Assembly (NCBI GenBank): GCA_002479805.1
Contig: DLPB01000025.1
Location: forward strand, 1 to 64,000
Length of the DNA stretch: 64,000 bases
Source: Micrococcales bacterium UBA7469
Lineage (GTDB): Bacteria > Actinomycetota > Actinomycetes > Actinomycetales > Microbacteriaceae
Direction of reading: 5' to 3'
Position numbers and translations under genes: made by a program. Positions 44,454 through 53,273 of this stretch are shown piece after piece. Numbering within the stretch: the stretch's first letter is position 1; every line of letters starts with the position of its first letter. The notes under the pieces were generated by a model. It searched no databases. It was given only the letters and a program-made list of their open reading frames with translations, and had not been told where the DNA came from.

Positions 44454-45617
44454 GTGGCACAGACACCGAACTATCAGGCAGTAATCAAGGTCGTTGGCGT
44501 TGGTGGCGGTGGTGTGAATGCACTGAACCGCATGATTCAGTCTGGGCTGCGCGGCGTTGAGTTTGTTGCGGTGAACACCGACGCACAGGCGCTTCTGATG
44601 AGCGATGCAGACGTAAAGCTAGACATCGGCCGTGACATCACTCGCGGTCTTGGAGCTGGTGCTGACCCAGAGGTTGGTCGTCGCGCTGCCGAGGAGCACG
44701 AAAATGAGATTGAGTCTGCCCTCAAGGGAGCAGACATGGTGTTCGTAACTGCCGGCGAGGGTGGTGGTACCGGTACCGGAGCAGCTCCAGTAGTGGCCAG
44801 AATTGCCAAGCGCCTCGGTGCTCTAACCGTTGGTGTGGTAACCCGCCCATTCAACTTCGAGGGCAAGCGCCGTGCCGTGCAGGCTGATGAAGGTATCCGT
44901 GCACTTCGTGCCGAAGTGGACACCTTGATCGTGGTTCCAAACCAGCGACTGCTAGAGATGTCTAACAAGAAGATTTCGGCCATCGAAGCCTTTATCACTG
45001 CCGACGATGTGCTTCGTGCCGGTGTCCAGGGCATCAGCGATTTGATCGTGATCCCAGGCCTCATCAACCTCGACTTCAACGACGTCAAGTCGGTGATGCA
45101 GGGCGCTGGAAGCGCGCTGATGGGAATTGGTACCGCCAAGGGTGAGGACCGTGCCGTTCGCGCCGCAGAGATCGCTGTTTCTTCTCCGCTGCTTGAGGCA
45201 ACCATCGAGGGCGCACACGGCGTGCTGCTTTTGGTTCAGGGTGCTTCAGACCTCGGACTGCACGAAATTGACGATGCAGCCCGCCTGGTCCAGGAAGCAG
45301 TTCACCCGGAGGCCAACATCATCTTTGGTGCCACCATTGAAGACACCTTGGGAGACGAAGTTCGCATCACCGTTATCGCCGCTGGCTTTGATGGCGGCGA
45401 GCCGACCTACCGCAAGTTTGAGGCACCGGCTGCCGTCACCATCCCAGTTGCCGAAGCGGTAGCTCCGGTTCAGGAATACGGGGTAGCCGAGGCGGCGCAG
45501 GAGCTTCCAACCAGCGAACAGCTAATTCAGAGCGAGACTTTGGTTTCTGCTCACAGCGTCCCAAACTCCAACGGTCAGTTCGGTGACGATTTGGATCTTC
45601 CTGAATTCTTCCGTTGA
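44454..45617 (+). CDS. ftsZ: Cell division GTPase FtsZ
   Basis: A 387-residue tubulin homologue forming the Z ring. The GTP-binding GVGGGGVNALNRMI and tubulin signature GGGTGTGAAPVVARIA are present, as is the T7 loop NLDFNDVKSVM. A variable linker ends in the conserved C-terminal peptide DDLDLPEFFR, the expected binding site for SepF. GTG 44454 has a strong AAGGAGGAAC site; a longer frame from 44427 is not used. ftsA is absent, as in other actinobacteria. Confidence 0.97.
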   Translation: MAQTPNYQAVIKVVGVGGGGVNALNRMIQSGLRGVEFVAVNTDAQALLMSDADVKLDIGRDITRGLGAGADPEVGRRAAEEHENEIESALKGADMVFVTAGEGGGTGTGAAPVVARIAKRLGALTVGVVTRPFNFEGKRRAVQADEGIRALRAEVDTLIVVPNQRLLEMSNKKISAIEAFITADDVLRAGVQGISDLIVIPGLINLDFNDVKSVMQGAGSALMGIGTAKGEDRAVRAAEIAVSSPLLEATIEGAHGVLLLVQGASDLGLHEIDDAARLVQEAVHPEANIIFGATIEDTLGDEVRITVIAAGFDGGEPTYRKFEAPAAVTIPVAEAVAPVQEYGVAEAAQELPTSEQLIQSETLVSAHSVPNSNGQFGDDLDLPEFFR

Positions 45618-46309
45618 GCCAACTAGCTTCTAGATACCAACAGGTGCTGGCAAAAATTGCCAGTGCCTGTTTGGCTTCTGGTCGACCTGCTGATTCGGTT
45701 GAATTGGTTGCAATCACCAAAAACCACCCCGCTGAGCTGGTGGCAGAGTTGCTCGATTTGGGTCAACTGCAGTTTGGCGAAAACCGTGATCAGGAAGCCG
45801 CTCCAAAAAGCGCAAGATTGCAAGAGCTTAGACCTGCGAGCAATCCAACCTGGCACTTTGTGGGGCAACTTCAGAGCAATAAGGTCAAGTCTGTTCTTCG
45901 CTACGCAAGGGTGATCCACTCAATTGACCGGCCATCGCTTGTTAGTGAGCTGGCCAAGCAGTTACCCAAGTTCGAAGGCAGCTACTCTGGTTTTATTGAA
46001 CTCAATTTGACTTCGGACCCAGGTCGCGGCGGAGTCATGCCTGAGAACCTTTCGGCTTTGGCTCAATCGGTCTTAGAGCTTGAGAATTTTGAACTCTTAG
46101 GCGTGATGGCAGTTGCTGGTTTGGGCGAGGACCCCAGAAGCGAGTTTGAAAAGGTGCTTCGAGCGTCTGACGAACTGCAGCGGCTAGCCCCGCGGGCAAG
46201 CGCACTTTCAATTGGAATGAGCGAGGACTTCGAGGTCGCGATTTCTATGGGTGCGACACACATAAGAGTTGGCTCAGCAATCACGGGCCCAAGGCCTACT
46301 AACGCTTAG
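45614..46309 (+). CDS. PLP homeostasis protein YggS/YlmE family
   Basis: A 231-residue single-domain PLP-binding protein of the alanine racemase-fold type III group, which buffers free pyridoxal phosphate. The PLP lysine is Lys36 in VAITKNHP; FGENRDQEA and WHFVGQLQSNKVKSVL are family motifs, and LSIGMSEDFEVAISMGATHIRVGSAI closes the phosphate site. TTG 45614 overlaps the ftsZ TGA (TTGA). The yfiH/pgeF gene normally found between ftsZ and this gene in actinobacteria is missing. Confidence 0.92.
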   Translation: MSQLASRYQQVLAKIASACLASGRPADSVELVAITKNHPAELVAELLDLGQLQFGENRDQEAAPKSARLQELRPASNPTWHFVGQLQSNKVKSVLRYARVIHSIDRPSLVSELAKQLPKFEGSYSGFIELNLTSDPGRGGVMPENLSALAQSVLELENFELLGVMAVAGLGEDPRSEFEKVLRASDELQRLAPRASALSIGMSEDFEVAISMGATHIRVGSAITGPRPTNA

Positions 46310-46334
46310 TCTTGAAGCAATCTAAGGAGTAATG

Positions 46335-46727
46335 ATGGGCGCACTTAATTCAGTTATGACTTTCTTTGGGTTTGGATCTGCCGAACCACAGAAGGTTGAG
46401 ACGAGCAGTGCAAAGCCTCGTCCGGCTGCAGCTCGACCACGTCGCGGTTCCGAAATGTCGGAAATCATCACCCTTGAGGCTCAGACCTACGCAGATTCCA
46501 AGGAAGTTGCTTTCCACTACCGCCAAGGCGTTCCGGTAATCGTAAACATCGGTGCCATGAGCGAGGCAGATGCCAAGCGCATGCTGGACTTCATGCTTGG
46601 TTTGAAGGAAGCCCTTGAGGGTCAGATCCGTCGCGTCACCCCGAAGGTATTTTTGCTAAGCCCTAGCCACGTTGAGGTCAATGACGGTGAGCAGGAAGCT
46701 AGCGAGTCCGACAACCTGCTTGACTAA
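46335..46727 (+). CDS. sepF: Cell division protein SepF
   Basis: A 130-residue membrane anchor of the Z ring. The N-terminal MGALNSVMTFFGFG is the amphipathic membrane-binding helix. A Pro/Arg linker leads to the SepF (DUF552) domain with VIVNIGAMSEADAKRMLDF and KVFLLSPSHVEV. The tandem ATGATG gives two starts; 46335 has better spacing to AAGGAG than 46332. It replaces FtsA as membrane tether in actinobacteria. Confidence 0.94.
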   Translation: MGALNSVMTFFGFGSAEPQKVETSSAKPRPAAARPRRGSEMSEIITLEAQTYADSKEVAFHYRQGVPVIVNIGAMSEADAKRMLDFMLGLKEALEGQIRRVTPKVFLLSPSHVEVNDGEQEASESDNLLD

Positions 46728-46729
46728 GC

Positions 46730-47014
46730 ATGGCACTTTTAGGCACCATCCTCTACTGGGCTTTTCAGCTCTTCATCTACGCTATGTTCGCGCGGTTTAT
46801 TGTTGAGTTCATCATGTCGGTGAACCGCAGCTGGCGTCCCCCTGCAATCTTGATGCCGGTGATTGACTTCGCATTCACAATTACCGACCCACCGCTGAAA
46901 CTGGTCAGGAGATTTGTACCACCGCTGAGGTTGGGTGTGATTGCCCTCGATTTGGCTTGGACAATTGTGTTTATTGCGGCACTTTTTCTTCAGCGTTTGG
47001 CTCTGAGCCTCTAA
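46730..47014 (+). CDS. YggT family membrane protein
   Basis: A 94-residue protein with two hydrophobic segments (about 5-25 and 70-90) around the conserved loop FIMSVNRSWRPP and FTITDPPLKLVRRFVPPLR. The sepF-yggT-divIVA order is typical of Gram-positive bacteria. The molecular role is not established; a link to envelope growth or division is assumed from position. Confidence 0.92.
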   Translation: MALLGTILYWAFQLFIYAMFARFIVEFIMSVNRSWRPPAILMPVIDFAFTITDPPLKLVRRFVPPLRLGVIALDLAWTIVFIAALFLQRLALSL

Positions 47015-47020
47015 GGCGAA

Positions 47021-47046
47021 TAACATAGTGCAAGCGCTTTTGCGCT
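47021..47046 (+). promoter_or_regulatory. Candidate divIVA promoter and leader hairpin
   Basis: TAACAT (47021-47026) fits a -10 box. Seven nt downstream AGCGC (47033-47037) pairs with GCGCT (47042-47046) around TTTT, giving a small hairpin at the 5' end of the predicted mRNA, before AGGAAGG and ATG 47066. It could stabilise the leader. Confidence 0.4.
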
Positions 47047-47065
47047 GTATCAGGAAGGTGCAACC

Positions 47066-47773
47066 ATGGCGCTGACGCCCGAAGAAGTTGTAAACAAGAG
47101 ATTTACCATCGTCAAGTTCCGCGAGGGCTATGACCAGGACGAAGTCGATGACTTCCTTGACGCCGTTGTTGTTGAACTGCGCAGACTCGGCACCGAGAAC
47201 GACGAGCTACGTCAGCAGCTACAGGTTGCCAAGGCCCAGGCAGATGCCGCGCCGGCCGTATCCGCTTCAGATTCCCCAGTTGCCCCAGTGGTAGCGGCAG
47301 CCGTTCCTAGCGCCGCTGAAGCCAGCAACTCGCACAGCCTGCTGGAGCTTGCTCGCAAGCTACACGAGGAGCACGTTCGCGAGGGTCTGACCAAGCGCGA
47401 TCAGCTTATTCGCGATGGCCAGGAGAACTCGGCCCGTCTGGTTCGAGACGCCGAAGCACAGGCCAGAGCAGTTCTAGGTCAGCTAGAGCTCGACCGTAAG
47501 GCGATTGAAAACACCATCGACGAACTGCGCGAGTTCGAGCACGACTATCGTGGTCGTCTGCGCGAGTACATCGAGTCGCAGCTCACCACCTTGATCCGCG
47601 AGGAGTCCTTCGAGCAGCCTCTTGAGGCCGCAGCGAAGATTGAATTTGCCGCCATCACCGAGGTGGCCGCTGAGCCAGTTGCCGAGGTCGAGGACGACGA
47701 AGACGAGCTCGAAGCGGTTGTTACCTCGAGCGATGTCGAGGATGAAGACGAAACTCGAAGTGAGCGCAACTAA
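47066..47773 (+). CDS. divIVA: Polar growth protein DivIVA (Wag31)
   Basis: A 235-residue coiled-coil scaffold that marks negatively curved poles and directs wall synthesis. The N-terminal DivIVA domain has LTPEEVVNKRFTIVKFREGYD and DEVDDFLDAVVVEL. An Ala/Val/Pro linker (about 70-95) separates it from the second coiled coil (about 95-185). The tail from about 205 is very acidic (EDDEDELEAV, DVEDEDE). It has AGGAAGG before the ATG. lspA starts inside its end. Confidence 0.95.
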   Translation: MALTPEEVVNKRFTIVKFREGYDQDEVDDFLDAVVVELRRLGTENDELRQQLQVAKAQADAAPAVSASDSPVAPVVAAAVPSAAEASNSHSLLELARKLHEEHVREGLTKRDQLIRDGQENSARLVRDAEAQARAVLGQLELDRKAIENTIDELREFEHDYRGRLREYIESQLTTLIREESFEQPLEAAAKIEFAAITEVAAEPVAEVEDDEDELEAVVTSSDVEDEDETRSERN

Positions 47774-48254
47774 AGCTAGAACCCTCCTGTTCCTCGGAAT
47801 TGGTGTCGTCTTAGTTTTTATTGATCAGTTGACCAAGGAGCTTGCGATTGCGGCTCTTTCGGATGGCTCAGTCGTTTCTGTGGTGGGTGAGTTACTTCGT
47901 TTTCGCCTGGTATACAACGACGCCGCAGCATTCTCACTGGGCGTCGGCCAGACCTGGGTGTTAGCCCTAATCGCGATCGGTGCCGTGCTGGCGCTTCTGT
48001 GGTTCGGACCCAAGGCCAAGAACGTCACCTGGAGCGTTATTGCCGGTTTTGTGCTCGGTGGAGCTGCTGGCAATCTGGTTGACCGCCTGACTCGCGAACC
48101 AGGATTCCTAAACGGCCACGTGGTTGATTTCATATCGATCCCGTTCAACTTTCCAATTTTCAATTTGGCTGACACCTTTTTGGTAATCGGGGTCTCGCTG
48201 GCGATGATTAGAACCTTGATGGGCGATGAAGTGGGCGGCAAGGTTGCCAAGTAA
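47742..48254 (+). CDS. lspA: Lipoprotein signal peptidase
   Basis: A 170-residue aspartic membrane protease (signal peptidase II) with four transmembrane helices. YNDAAAFSLG is the conserved N-terminal motif; NLVDRL and FNLADTF carry the two catalytic aspartates. I chose ATG 47742, overlapping divIVA by 32 nt; GTG 47760 (164 residues) is an equally possible start because neither has a strong ribosome-binding site. Confidence 0.9.
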   Translation: MKTKLEVSATKARTLLFLGIGVVLVFIDQLTKELAIAALSDGSVVSVVGELLRFRLVYNDAAAFSLGVGQTWVLALIAIGAVLALLWFGPKAKNVTWSVIAGFVLGGAAGNLVDRLTREPGFLNGHVVDFISIPFNFPIFNLADTFLVIGVSLAMIRTLMGDEVGGKVAK

Positions 48255-49179
48255 GTACCTTCCTGTTCCCGATTCTCTAATTGGCGAGCGAGCTGATGCA
48301 GCGCTTGCAAAAATGCTCGGTATAAGCAGGTCTCAGGCGGCTGAACTGCTCACCCAGGGTGCGGTGGTTTGCTCGGGCAAGCTGCTTGGCAAATCCGACC
48401 GACTGGAAATGGATCAGATCATCGAGGTTGAGCTGACTGAGAGATCAGCCGAACCAGAGGTTGTCGCCGAAGACGTATCCGATCTCAAGGTTGTATTTCA
48501 GGACGAACACATCATTGTTATCGATAAGCCTGCCGGCGTGGTCTCGCACCCGTCCTTGGGGTTTGTGGGTCCCAGCGTCCCCGGTGTGCTACTTGCCAGA
48601 GGGATTCAATTGGCTACCTCAGGAGCTCAAGAACGCCAGGGTATCGTGCAGCGGCTAGACGTTGGCACCAGCGGCCTAATGGTTTTGGCCAAGGGGGAGC
48701 GCGCGTATTCAGTGCTAAAGCAAGCGTTTCGGGATCGTGAGGTAAAAAAGACCTACCACGCTTTGGTGCAAGGCCACCCAGATCCGGCCCAAGGGACGAT
48801 TGATACCCCGATAGCTAGAAGTACCAAGCACGATTACAAGTTCACCATTTCGGCCGATGGCAAGCATGCCGTGACGCACTACCGAACCATTGAGCTACTG
48901 CCTTCGGCAGCCCTGATGGAGATTGGTCTTGAGACCGGCAGAACTCACCAAATTAGGGTGCACTTCGCACATTTTCGCCATCCGCTAGTTGGCGATCCGC
49001 TCTACGGCAGTGATCCCAAGCTAGCGGCTGCGCTAAAGCTTGATCGGCAATGGCTGCACGCCCACAAACTTGCCTTTTCGCACCCGATTTCTGGGGATTG
49101 GGTCGAATTTGAAAGCGAGTATCCAGCAGAATTGAAACTCGCCCTTGACCGACTCAGAGATGTGAATTTTCGGCTCTAG
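48226..49179 (+). CDS. rluD: 23S rRNA pseudouridine synthase RluD family
   Basis: A 317-residue RluA-type pseudouridine synthase. The S4 domain covers about residues 20-75. The catalytic domain has IVIDKPAGVVSHPS and QRLDVGTSGLMVLAKG with catalytic Asp145; GRTHQIRVHFAHFRHPLVGDPLYG is the C-terminal signature. The start is uncertain: ATG 48226 lies within lspA, and TTG 48244 would fit the usual N-terminus too. Coupling with lspA is typical for actinobacteria. Confidence 0.92.
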   Translation: MKWAARLPSKYLPVPDSLIGERADAALAKMLGISRSQAAELLTQGAVVCSGKLLGKSDRLEMDQIIEVELTERSAEPEVVAEDVSDLKVVFQDEHIIVIDKPAGVVSHPSLGFVGPSVPGVLLARGIQLATSGAQERQGIVQRLDVGTSGLMVLAKGERAYSVLKQAFRDREVKKTYHALVQGHPDPAQGTIDTPIARSTKHDYKFTISADGKHAVTHYRTIELLPSAALMEIGLETGRTHQIRVHFAHFRHPLVGDPLYGSDPKLAAALKLDRQWLHAHKLAFSHPISGDWVEFESEYPAELKLALDRLRDVNFRL

Positions 49180-49214
49180 GCTTAGGGCCCGTCGTTGAAT
49201 AAGTGGAGGTGAAA

Positions 49215-52200
49215 ATGAGCGATTCTTTCGTCCATTTGCACAACCACACCGAGTATTCAATGCTCGATGGCGCAGCCCGAATCAAGCAACTTGTAGCAAA
49301 GGCTGCCAAGCTCGAGATGCCAGCCATTGCCATGACCGATCACGGTAATGCTCACGGCGCGTATGAGTTTTGGAATCAGGCCACAAATCACGGCATCAAA
49401 CCGATCATTGGCATCGAGGCTTATGTTGCTCCAGGTAGTCGCCGAGAGAAATCGAAGGTGCGCTGGGGCAGTGGCGGTGACGATGACGTCTCCGGTGGCG
49501 GTGCCTATTCGCATATGACGATGTGGGCCACCGACAACAACTCGATGCAGAACTTGTTTCGCTTGTCCTCCGAGGCCTACCTATCCGGCTACTACTTCAA
49601 GCCCCGTATGGACCGTGAGCTACTGCACAAATACGGCAAGGGTCTGATTGCCACCACCGGTTGCCCCGGTGGTGAGGTGCAGACCCGAATTCGACTCGGG
49701 CAATACAAGGAAGCGCTTGAGACCGCGGCTGAATTCCGCGACATCTTTGGAGAGGGAAACTTCTTCGTCGAGCTAATGGATCACTCGCTCGATATTGAGA
49801 AGCGGGTCCGTGAAGATCTCGTGAAACTTGCTAGAGACCTAAATTTGCCACTGGTTGCTACCAATGACCTGCATTACACCGAACCAGAGGATGCCCACGC
49901 CCATGACGCGCTGCTCTGCGTTCAGGTGGGATCAAATCTCTATGACGAGAATCGCTTCAAGTTTGAATCTCAGGAGTATTACCTAAAGTCAGCTGCCGAG
50001 ATGAGGGCAGTCTTCAAAGAGTTGCCGGAGGCTTGCGACAACACCCTGTTGATTGCGGAGCGCTGTGAGGTCAGCTTCGAAAAACGCGACCTAATGCCAC
50101 GGTTCCCGGTCCCAGAGGGTGAGACCGAGAGTGGCTGGTTTGAAAAAGAAGTTTGGCGCGGGATGGATCGTCGCTTCCCAGCTGGCTATTCCGATCGTCA
50201 CAAGCAGCAGGCTGCTTATGAAATTGACGTCATCAGAAACATGGGCTTCCCAGGCTACTTCCTGGTGGTTTCTGACTTCATTGCTTGGGCTAGGGAACAG
50301 GGTATTCGCGTCGGCCCAGGCCGAGGCTCGGCCGCCGGATCGCTCGTGGCTTTTGCGCTCGGCATTACCGAACTAGACCCACTGGCTCACGATCTAATCT
50401 TTGAGCGTTTTTTGAACCCAGAGCGACTATCGATGCCCGATATCGATGTTGACTTTGACGATCGCCGCCGCCCGGAGGTAATTCGCTACGTAACCGACAA
50501 ATACGGCGATGACCGAGTTGCGCAAATTGTCACCTTTGGAACCATTAAGGCGAAGCAAGCGCTAAAAGATGCCGCTCGAGTCTTGGCAATGCCTTACTCG
50601 GTGGGGGAGAAGCTGACCAAGGCGATGCCTCCTATGGTGCTAGGTCGTGACGTGTCGCTAAACGAACTGGTGGATCCAAGTGCGGAGCGCTATTCCGAGG
50701 CTGCGGAATTTAGAGAAATTATAGAAACCGATGAAGACAGTCAAAAAGTCTTCGATCTTGCGCAGGGTCTTGAGGGGCTAAAGCGGCAGTGGGGTGTGCA
50801 CGCTGCCGGTGTCATCATGTCCGCCGAGCCACTTATGGATGTAATTCCAATCATGAAGCGCGAGGAAGACGGCGCCATCATCACACAGTTCGATCAGCCA
50901 CCTTGTGAATCGCTCGGGCTTTTGAAGATGGACTTCTTGGGCCTTCGCAACCTCACTGTGTTGGACGACGCCCTTTTTAACATCAAGCTCAATCGCGGTG
51001 AGACGGTGGTACTAGAGGATCTTGACCTCAACGCCGATGAGAAGACATTCGAACTGCTATCCCGCGGTGACACCCTGGGGGTATTTCAGCTCGACGGTGA
51101 TGCAATGCGGCAGCTACTTAGGCTGCTCAAGCCAACCGAGTTCGAGCACATCTCGGCAGTAATTGCGCTTTATCGCCCGGGTCCAATGGGCATGAATTCG
51201 CACATCAACTATGCCCAGCGCAAAAATGGCCTGCAGCAGTCTGAGGGAGTGCACCCAGAGCTCACCGAACCGCTCAGTGAGATTCTGGACCCCACCTACG
51301 GCCTGATCGTTTATCAGGAGCAGGTAATGGCGGCCGCTCAGAAGGTGGCGGGTTACTCACTCGGTCAAGCAGACCTATTGCGACGTGCCATGGGTAAGAA
51401 GAAGCCCGAAGAGCTGGATAAACAGCTTGAGGTATTCCGTTCCGGAATGAAGGCCAACGGCTTCTCAGACGGCGCGATCAAGGCACTGTGGGACACCTTG
51501 CTACCGTTCGCTGACTACGCTTTCAATAAGGCCCACTCGGCCGGCTACGGGGTGCTGAGCTATTGGACCGGTTATCTTAAGGCCAATTACCCCGCCGAAT
51601 ACATGGCGGCGCTGCTGACCTCGGTTGGTGACTCCAAGGACAAGCTCGCGGTCTATCTCAATGAGTGCCGTCGAATGGGCATAAAGGTTTTGCCACCGGA
51701 TGTGAATCAATCAATCAGCGGCTTTGCTGCGGTTGGCGATGACATCCGCTTCGGCCTAAGCGCAATTCGCAACGTTGGAAAAAACGTGGTGGACGCGATC
51801 GTTGAGGCTAGGTCAGAAGCCCCGTTCGACTCGTTCCAGGATTATCTGACCCGGGTCGCATCTCAGGCATCCACCAAGCGCTGCGTTGAGTCGCTGATTA
51901 AAGCCGGGGCTTTTGACTCGCTCGGGCACACCAGGCGCTCCTTGATTGCAGTTCACGAGGAGGCCATTGACGCATCAGCCGTATTGAAAAAACAGGCGGC
52001 AACCGGTCAGGTGGATTTGTTTGGCGGAATGTTTGATGAAGATCCTGCCATGGTGCCAATTCCAAACCTTCCGGAGTGGACCAAGCGTGATCTTCTAGCT
52101 CATGAGCGCGAGATGTTGGGTCTGTATGTTTCTGACCATCCGCTAGCCGGCCAGGAAGCCCTTTTGATGCGTCACTCGGATATGGGCACCATCGCACTCA

Positions 52201-52706
52201 AAGAAAGCGATGTCAAAGATGGCGAGTCAGTCACTCTCGCCGGCCTGATAACCCAGGTTCAGCACAAGGTCGCAAGGGCTTCGGGTAACCCCTATGGCCA
52301 GGTTGTTCTGGAGGACTTCTCTGGAGAAATCTCGATCATGTTCATGGGCAAGACCTACCTGGAGAATCGCGAGCTTCTGCGCACCGACCAGACTGTTTCA
52401 ATTCGCGGTCGAGTGCAGCGTCGTGATGAAGAAATCATGCTCTCGGCATACTCGATTGATGTTTTGGAGGCAGGTCGCGAACAGGGCGGGGTATTGGTGA
52501 TCACGGTTCGTGAAGCTATGGCTACCAAAACCAAGCTGCAAAAACTATCCGAAATCCTCTCCGCACACCCGGGCCCAGTCGAGGTTCAGCTCAAGATGCA
52601 AAACGGCGGAGAATCGAAGCACTTCCTGTTGCCGCAGCGAATTGCCGTCGGTCATGACCTGTTCGGTGAGATCAAGGCCCTGATGGGCCAAGATGCGGTG
52701 AACTAA
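49215..52706 (+). CDS. dnaE: DNA polymerase III alpha subunit DnaE1
   Basis: A 1163-residue replicative polymerase. The N-terminal PHP domain keeps the metal-binding pattern (His9, His11, Asp18, His43, Glu68, His100, Cys150, Asp218, His220), as in mycobacterial DnaE1, where it is the proofreading exonuclease. The polymerase has GPGRGSAAGS (368-377) and PDIDVDF with Asp409 and Asp411. The C-terminus has HhH and OB-fold regions (SVTLAGLITQVQHKV). ATG 49215 follows GGAGGTG. A -10-like TAGGCT lies over the rluD stop. It converges with the flavin reductase gene (CTAA overlap). Confidence 0.96.
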   Translation: MSDSFVHLHNHTEYSMLDGAARIKQLVAKAAKLEMPAIAMTDHGNAHGAYEFWNQATNHGIKPIIGIEAYVAPGSRREKSKVRWGSGGDDDVSGGGAYSHMTMWATDNNSMQNLFRLSSEAYLSGYYFKPRMDRELLHKYGKGLIATTGCPGGEVQTRIRLGQYKEALETAAEFRDIFGEGNFFVELMDHSLDIEKRVREDLVKLARDLNLPLVATNDLHYTEPEDAHAHDALLCVQVGSNLYDENRFKFESQEYYLKSAAEMRAVFKELPEACDNTLLIAERCEVSFEKRDLMPRFPVPEGETESGWFEKEVWRGMDRRFPAGYSDRHKQQAAYEIDVIRNMGFPGYFLVVSDFIAWAREQGIRVGPGRGSAAGSLVAFALGITELDPLAHDLIFERFLNPERLSMPDIDVDFDDRRRPEVIRYVTDKYGDDRVAQIVTFGTIKAKQALKDAARVLAMPYSVGEKLTKAMPPMVLGRDVSLNELVDPSAERYSEAAEFREIIETDEDSQKVFDLAQGLEGLKRQWGVHAAGVIMSAEPLMDVIPIMKREEDGAIITQFDQPPCESLGLLKMDFLGLRNLTVLDDALFNIKLNRGETVVLEDLDLNADEKTFELLSRGDTLGVFQLDGDAMRQLLRLLKPTEFEHISAVIALYRPGPMGMNSHINYAQRKNGLQQSEGVHPELTEPLSEILDPTYGLIVYQEQVMAAAQKVAGYSLGQADLLRRAMGKKKPEELDKQLEVFRSGMKANGFSDGAIKALWDTLLPFADYAFNKAHSAGYGVLSYWTGYLKANYPAEYMAALLTSVGDSKDKLAVYLNECRRMGIKVLPPDVNQSISGFAAVGDDIRFGLSAIRNVGKNVVDAIVEARSEAPFDSFQDYLTRVASQASTKRCVESLIKAGAFDSLGHTRRSLIAVHEEAIDASAVLKKQAATGQVDLFGGMFDEDPAMVPIPNLPEWTKRDLLAHEREMLGLYVSDHPLAGQEALLMRHSDMGTIALKESDVKDGESVTLAGLITQVQHKVARASGNPYGQVVLEDFSGEISIMFMGKTYLENRELLRTDQTVSIRGRVQRRDEEIMLSAYSIDVLEAGREQGGVLVITVREAMATKTKLQKLSEILSAHPGPVEVQLKMQNGGESKHFLLPQRIAVGHDLFGEIKALMGQDAVN

Positions 52707-53224
52707 GAGTTCTCGGCCAGGCGTTCGGTAGCGGTTAGATAGCCGCGCTGGAAGTAAAGCAGCGGCCTAGTCTGCTCCATGGGCTCGGTGCCGTGCAGGA
52801 TATCGAGTATCACAACGGCGTTGCTCTCCACCTCAAAGCGCTCGCGAACCTTGCCGATCAGGATGCTGGAGGCTTCCCTGAAGACAGGCACCTTCCCGAT
52901 AAGCTCAAAGTCAGCGTCGGTGAATCGGTTTTCTTTCGGGCCAGCCATGCGCTGGGCAAGCGACAAATTCTTTGCGCAAAGCGTGTGTAGCGCCACTTCG
53001 CGACCTATCACCAGCTGCGGATAGCTCGATGATCCGCGCGCGATGTTGAACGACACCAGCGGCGGGTTTGAGCCAAGCGAAGTTACGGAAGTCGCGGTGA
53101 AGCCGATCGGCAGCCCATCGTTGTCATGCGAGGTGATGATTGCGACTCCGGAGGCATGGGTTCGGAAGGCGGCCTTTAGGGCATCTGAACCAATCACGGG
53201 AAAATTCAAGGATTCTGTAGTCAT
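52703..53224 (-). CDS. Flavin reductase-like FMN-binding protein
   Basis: A 173-residue flavin:NAD(P)H oxidoreductase of the split-barrel FMN-binding group, such as the reductase part of two-component monooxygenases. HASGVAIITS, GFTATSVTSLGSNPPLVSFNI and FELIGKVPVF are typical. No monooxygenase gene is adjacent. On the minus strand CGGGAG directly precedes the ATG, and TAACCT lies 9 nt upstream. The partner enzyme or substrate is unknown. Confidence 0.85.
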   Translation of the reverse strand: MTTESLNFPVIGSDALKAAFRTHASGVAIITSHDNDGLPIGFTATSVTSLGSNPPLVSFNIARGSSSYPQLVIGREVALHTLCAKNLSLAQRMAGPKENRFTDADFELIGKVPVFREASSILIGKVRERFEVESNAVVILDILHGTEPMEQTRPLLYFQRGYLTATERLAENS

Positions 53225-53273
53225 CTCCCGATAAGGTTAGGGCATTACTTCTCCGCAGAAAACCAGAGGTAAA

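Noticed and set aside
44537..45205. 222-residue minus-strand open frame opposite ftsZ
   Set aside because: It mirrors the codon pattern of ftsZ, has Ser/Arg/Ala-rich low-complexity composition and no recognisable domain or start site.
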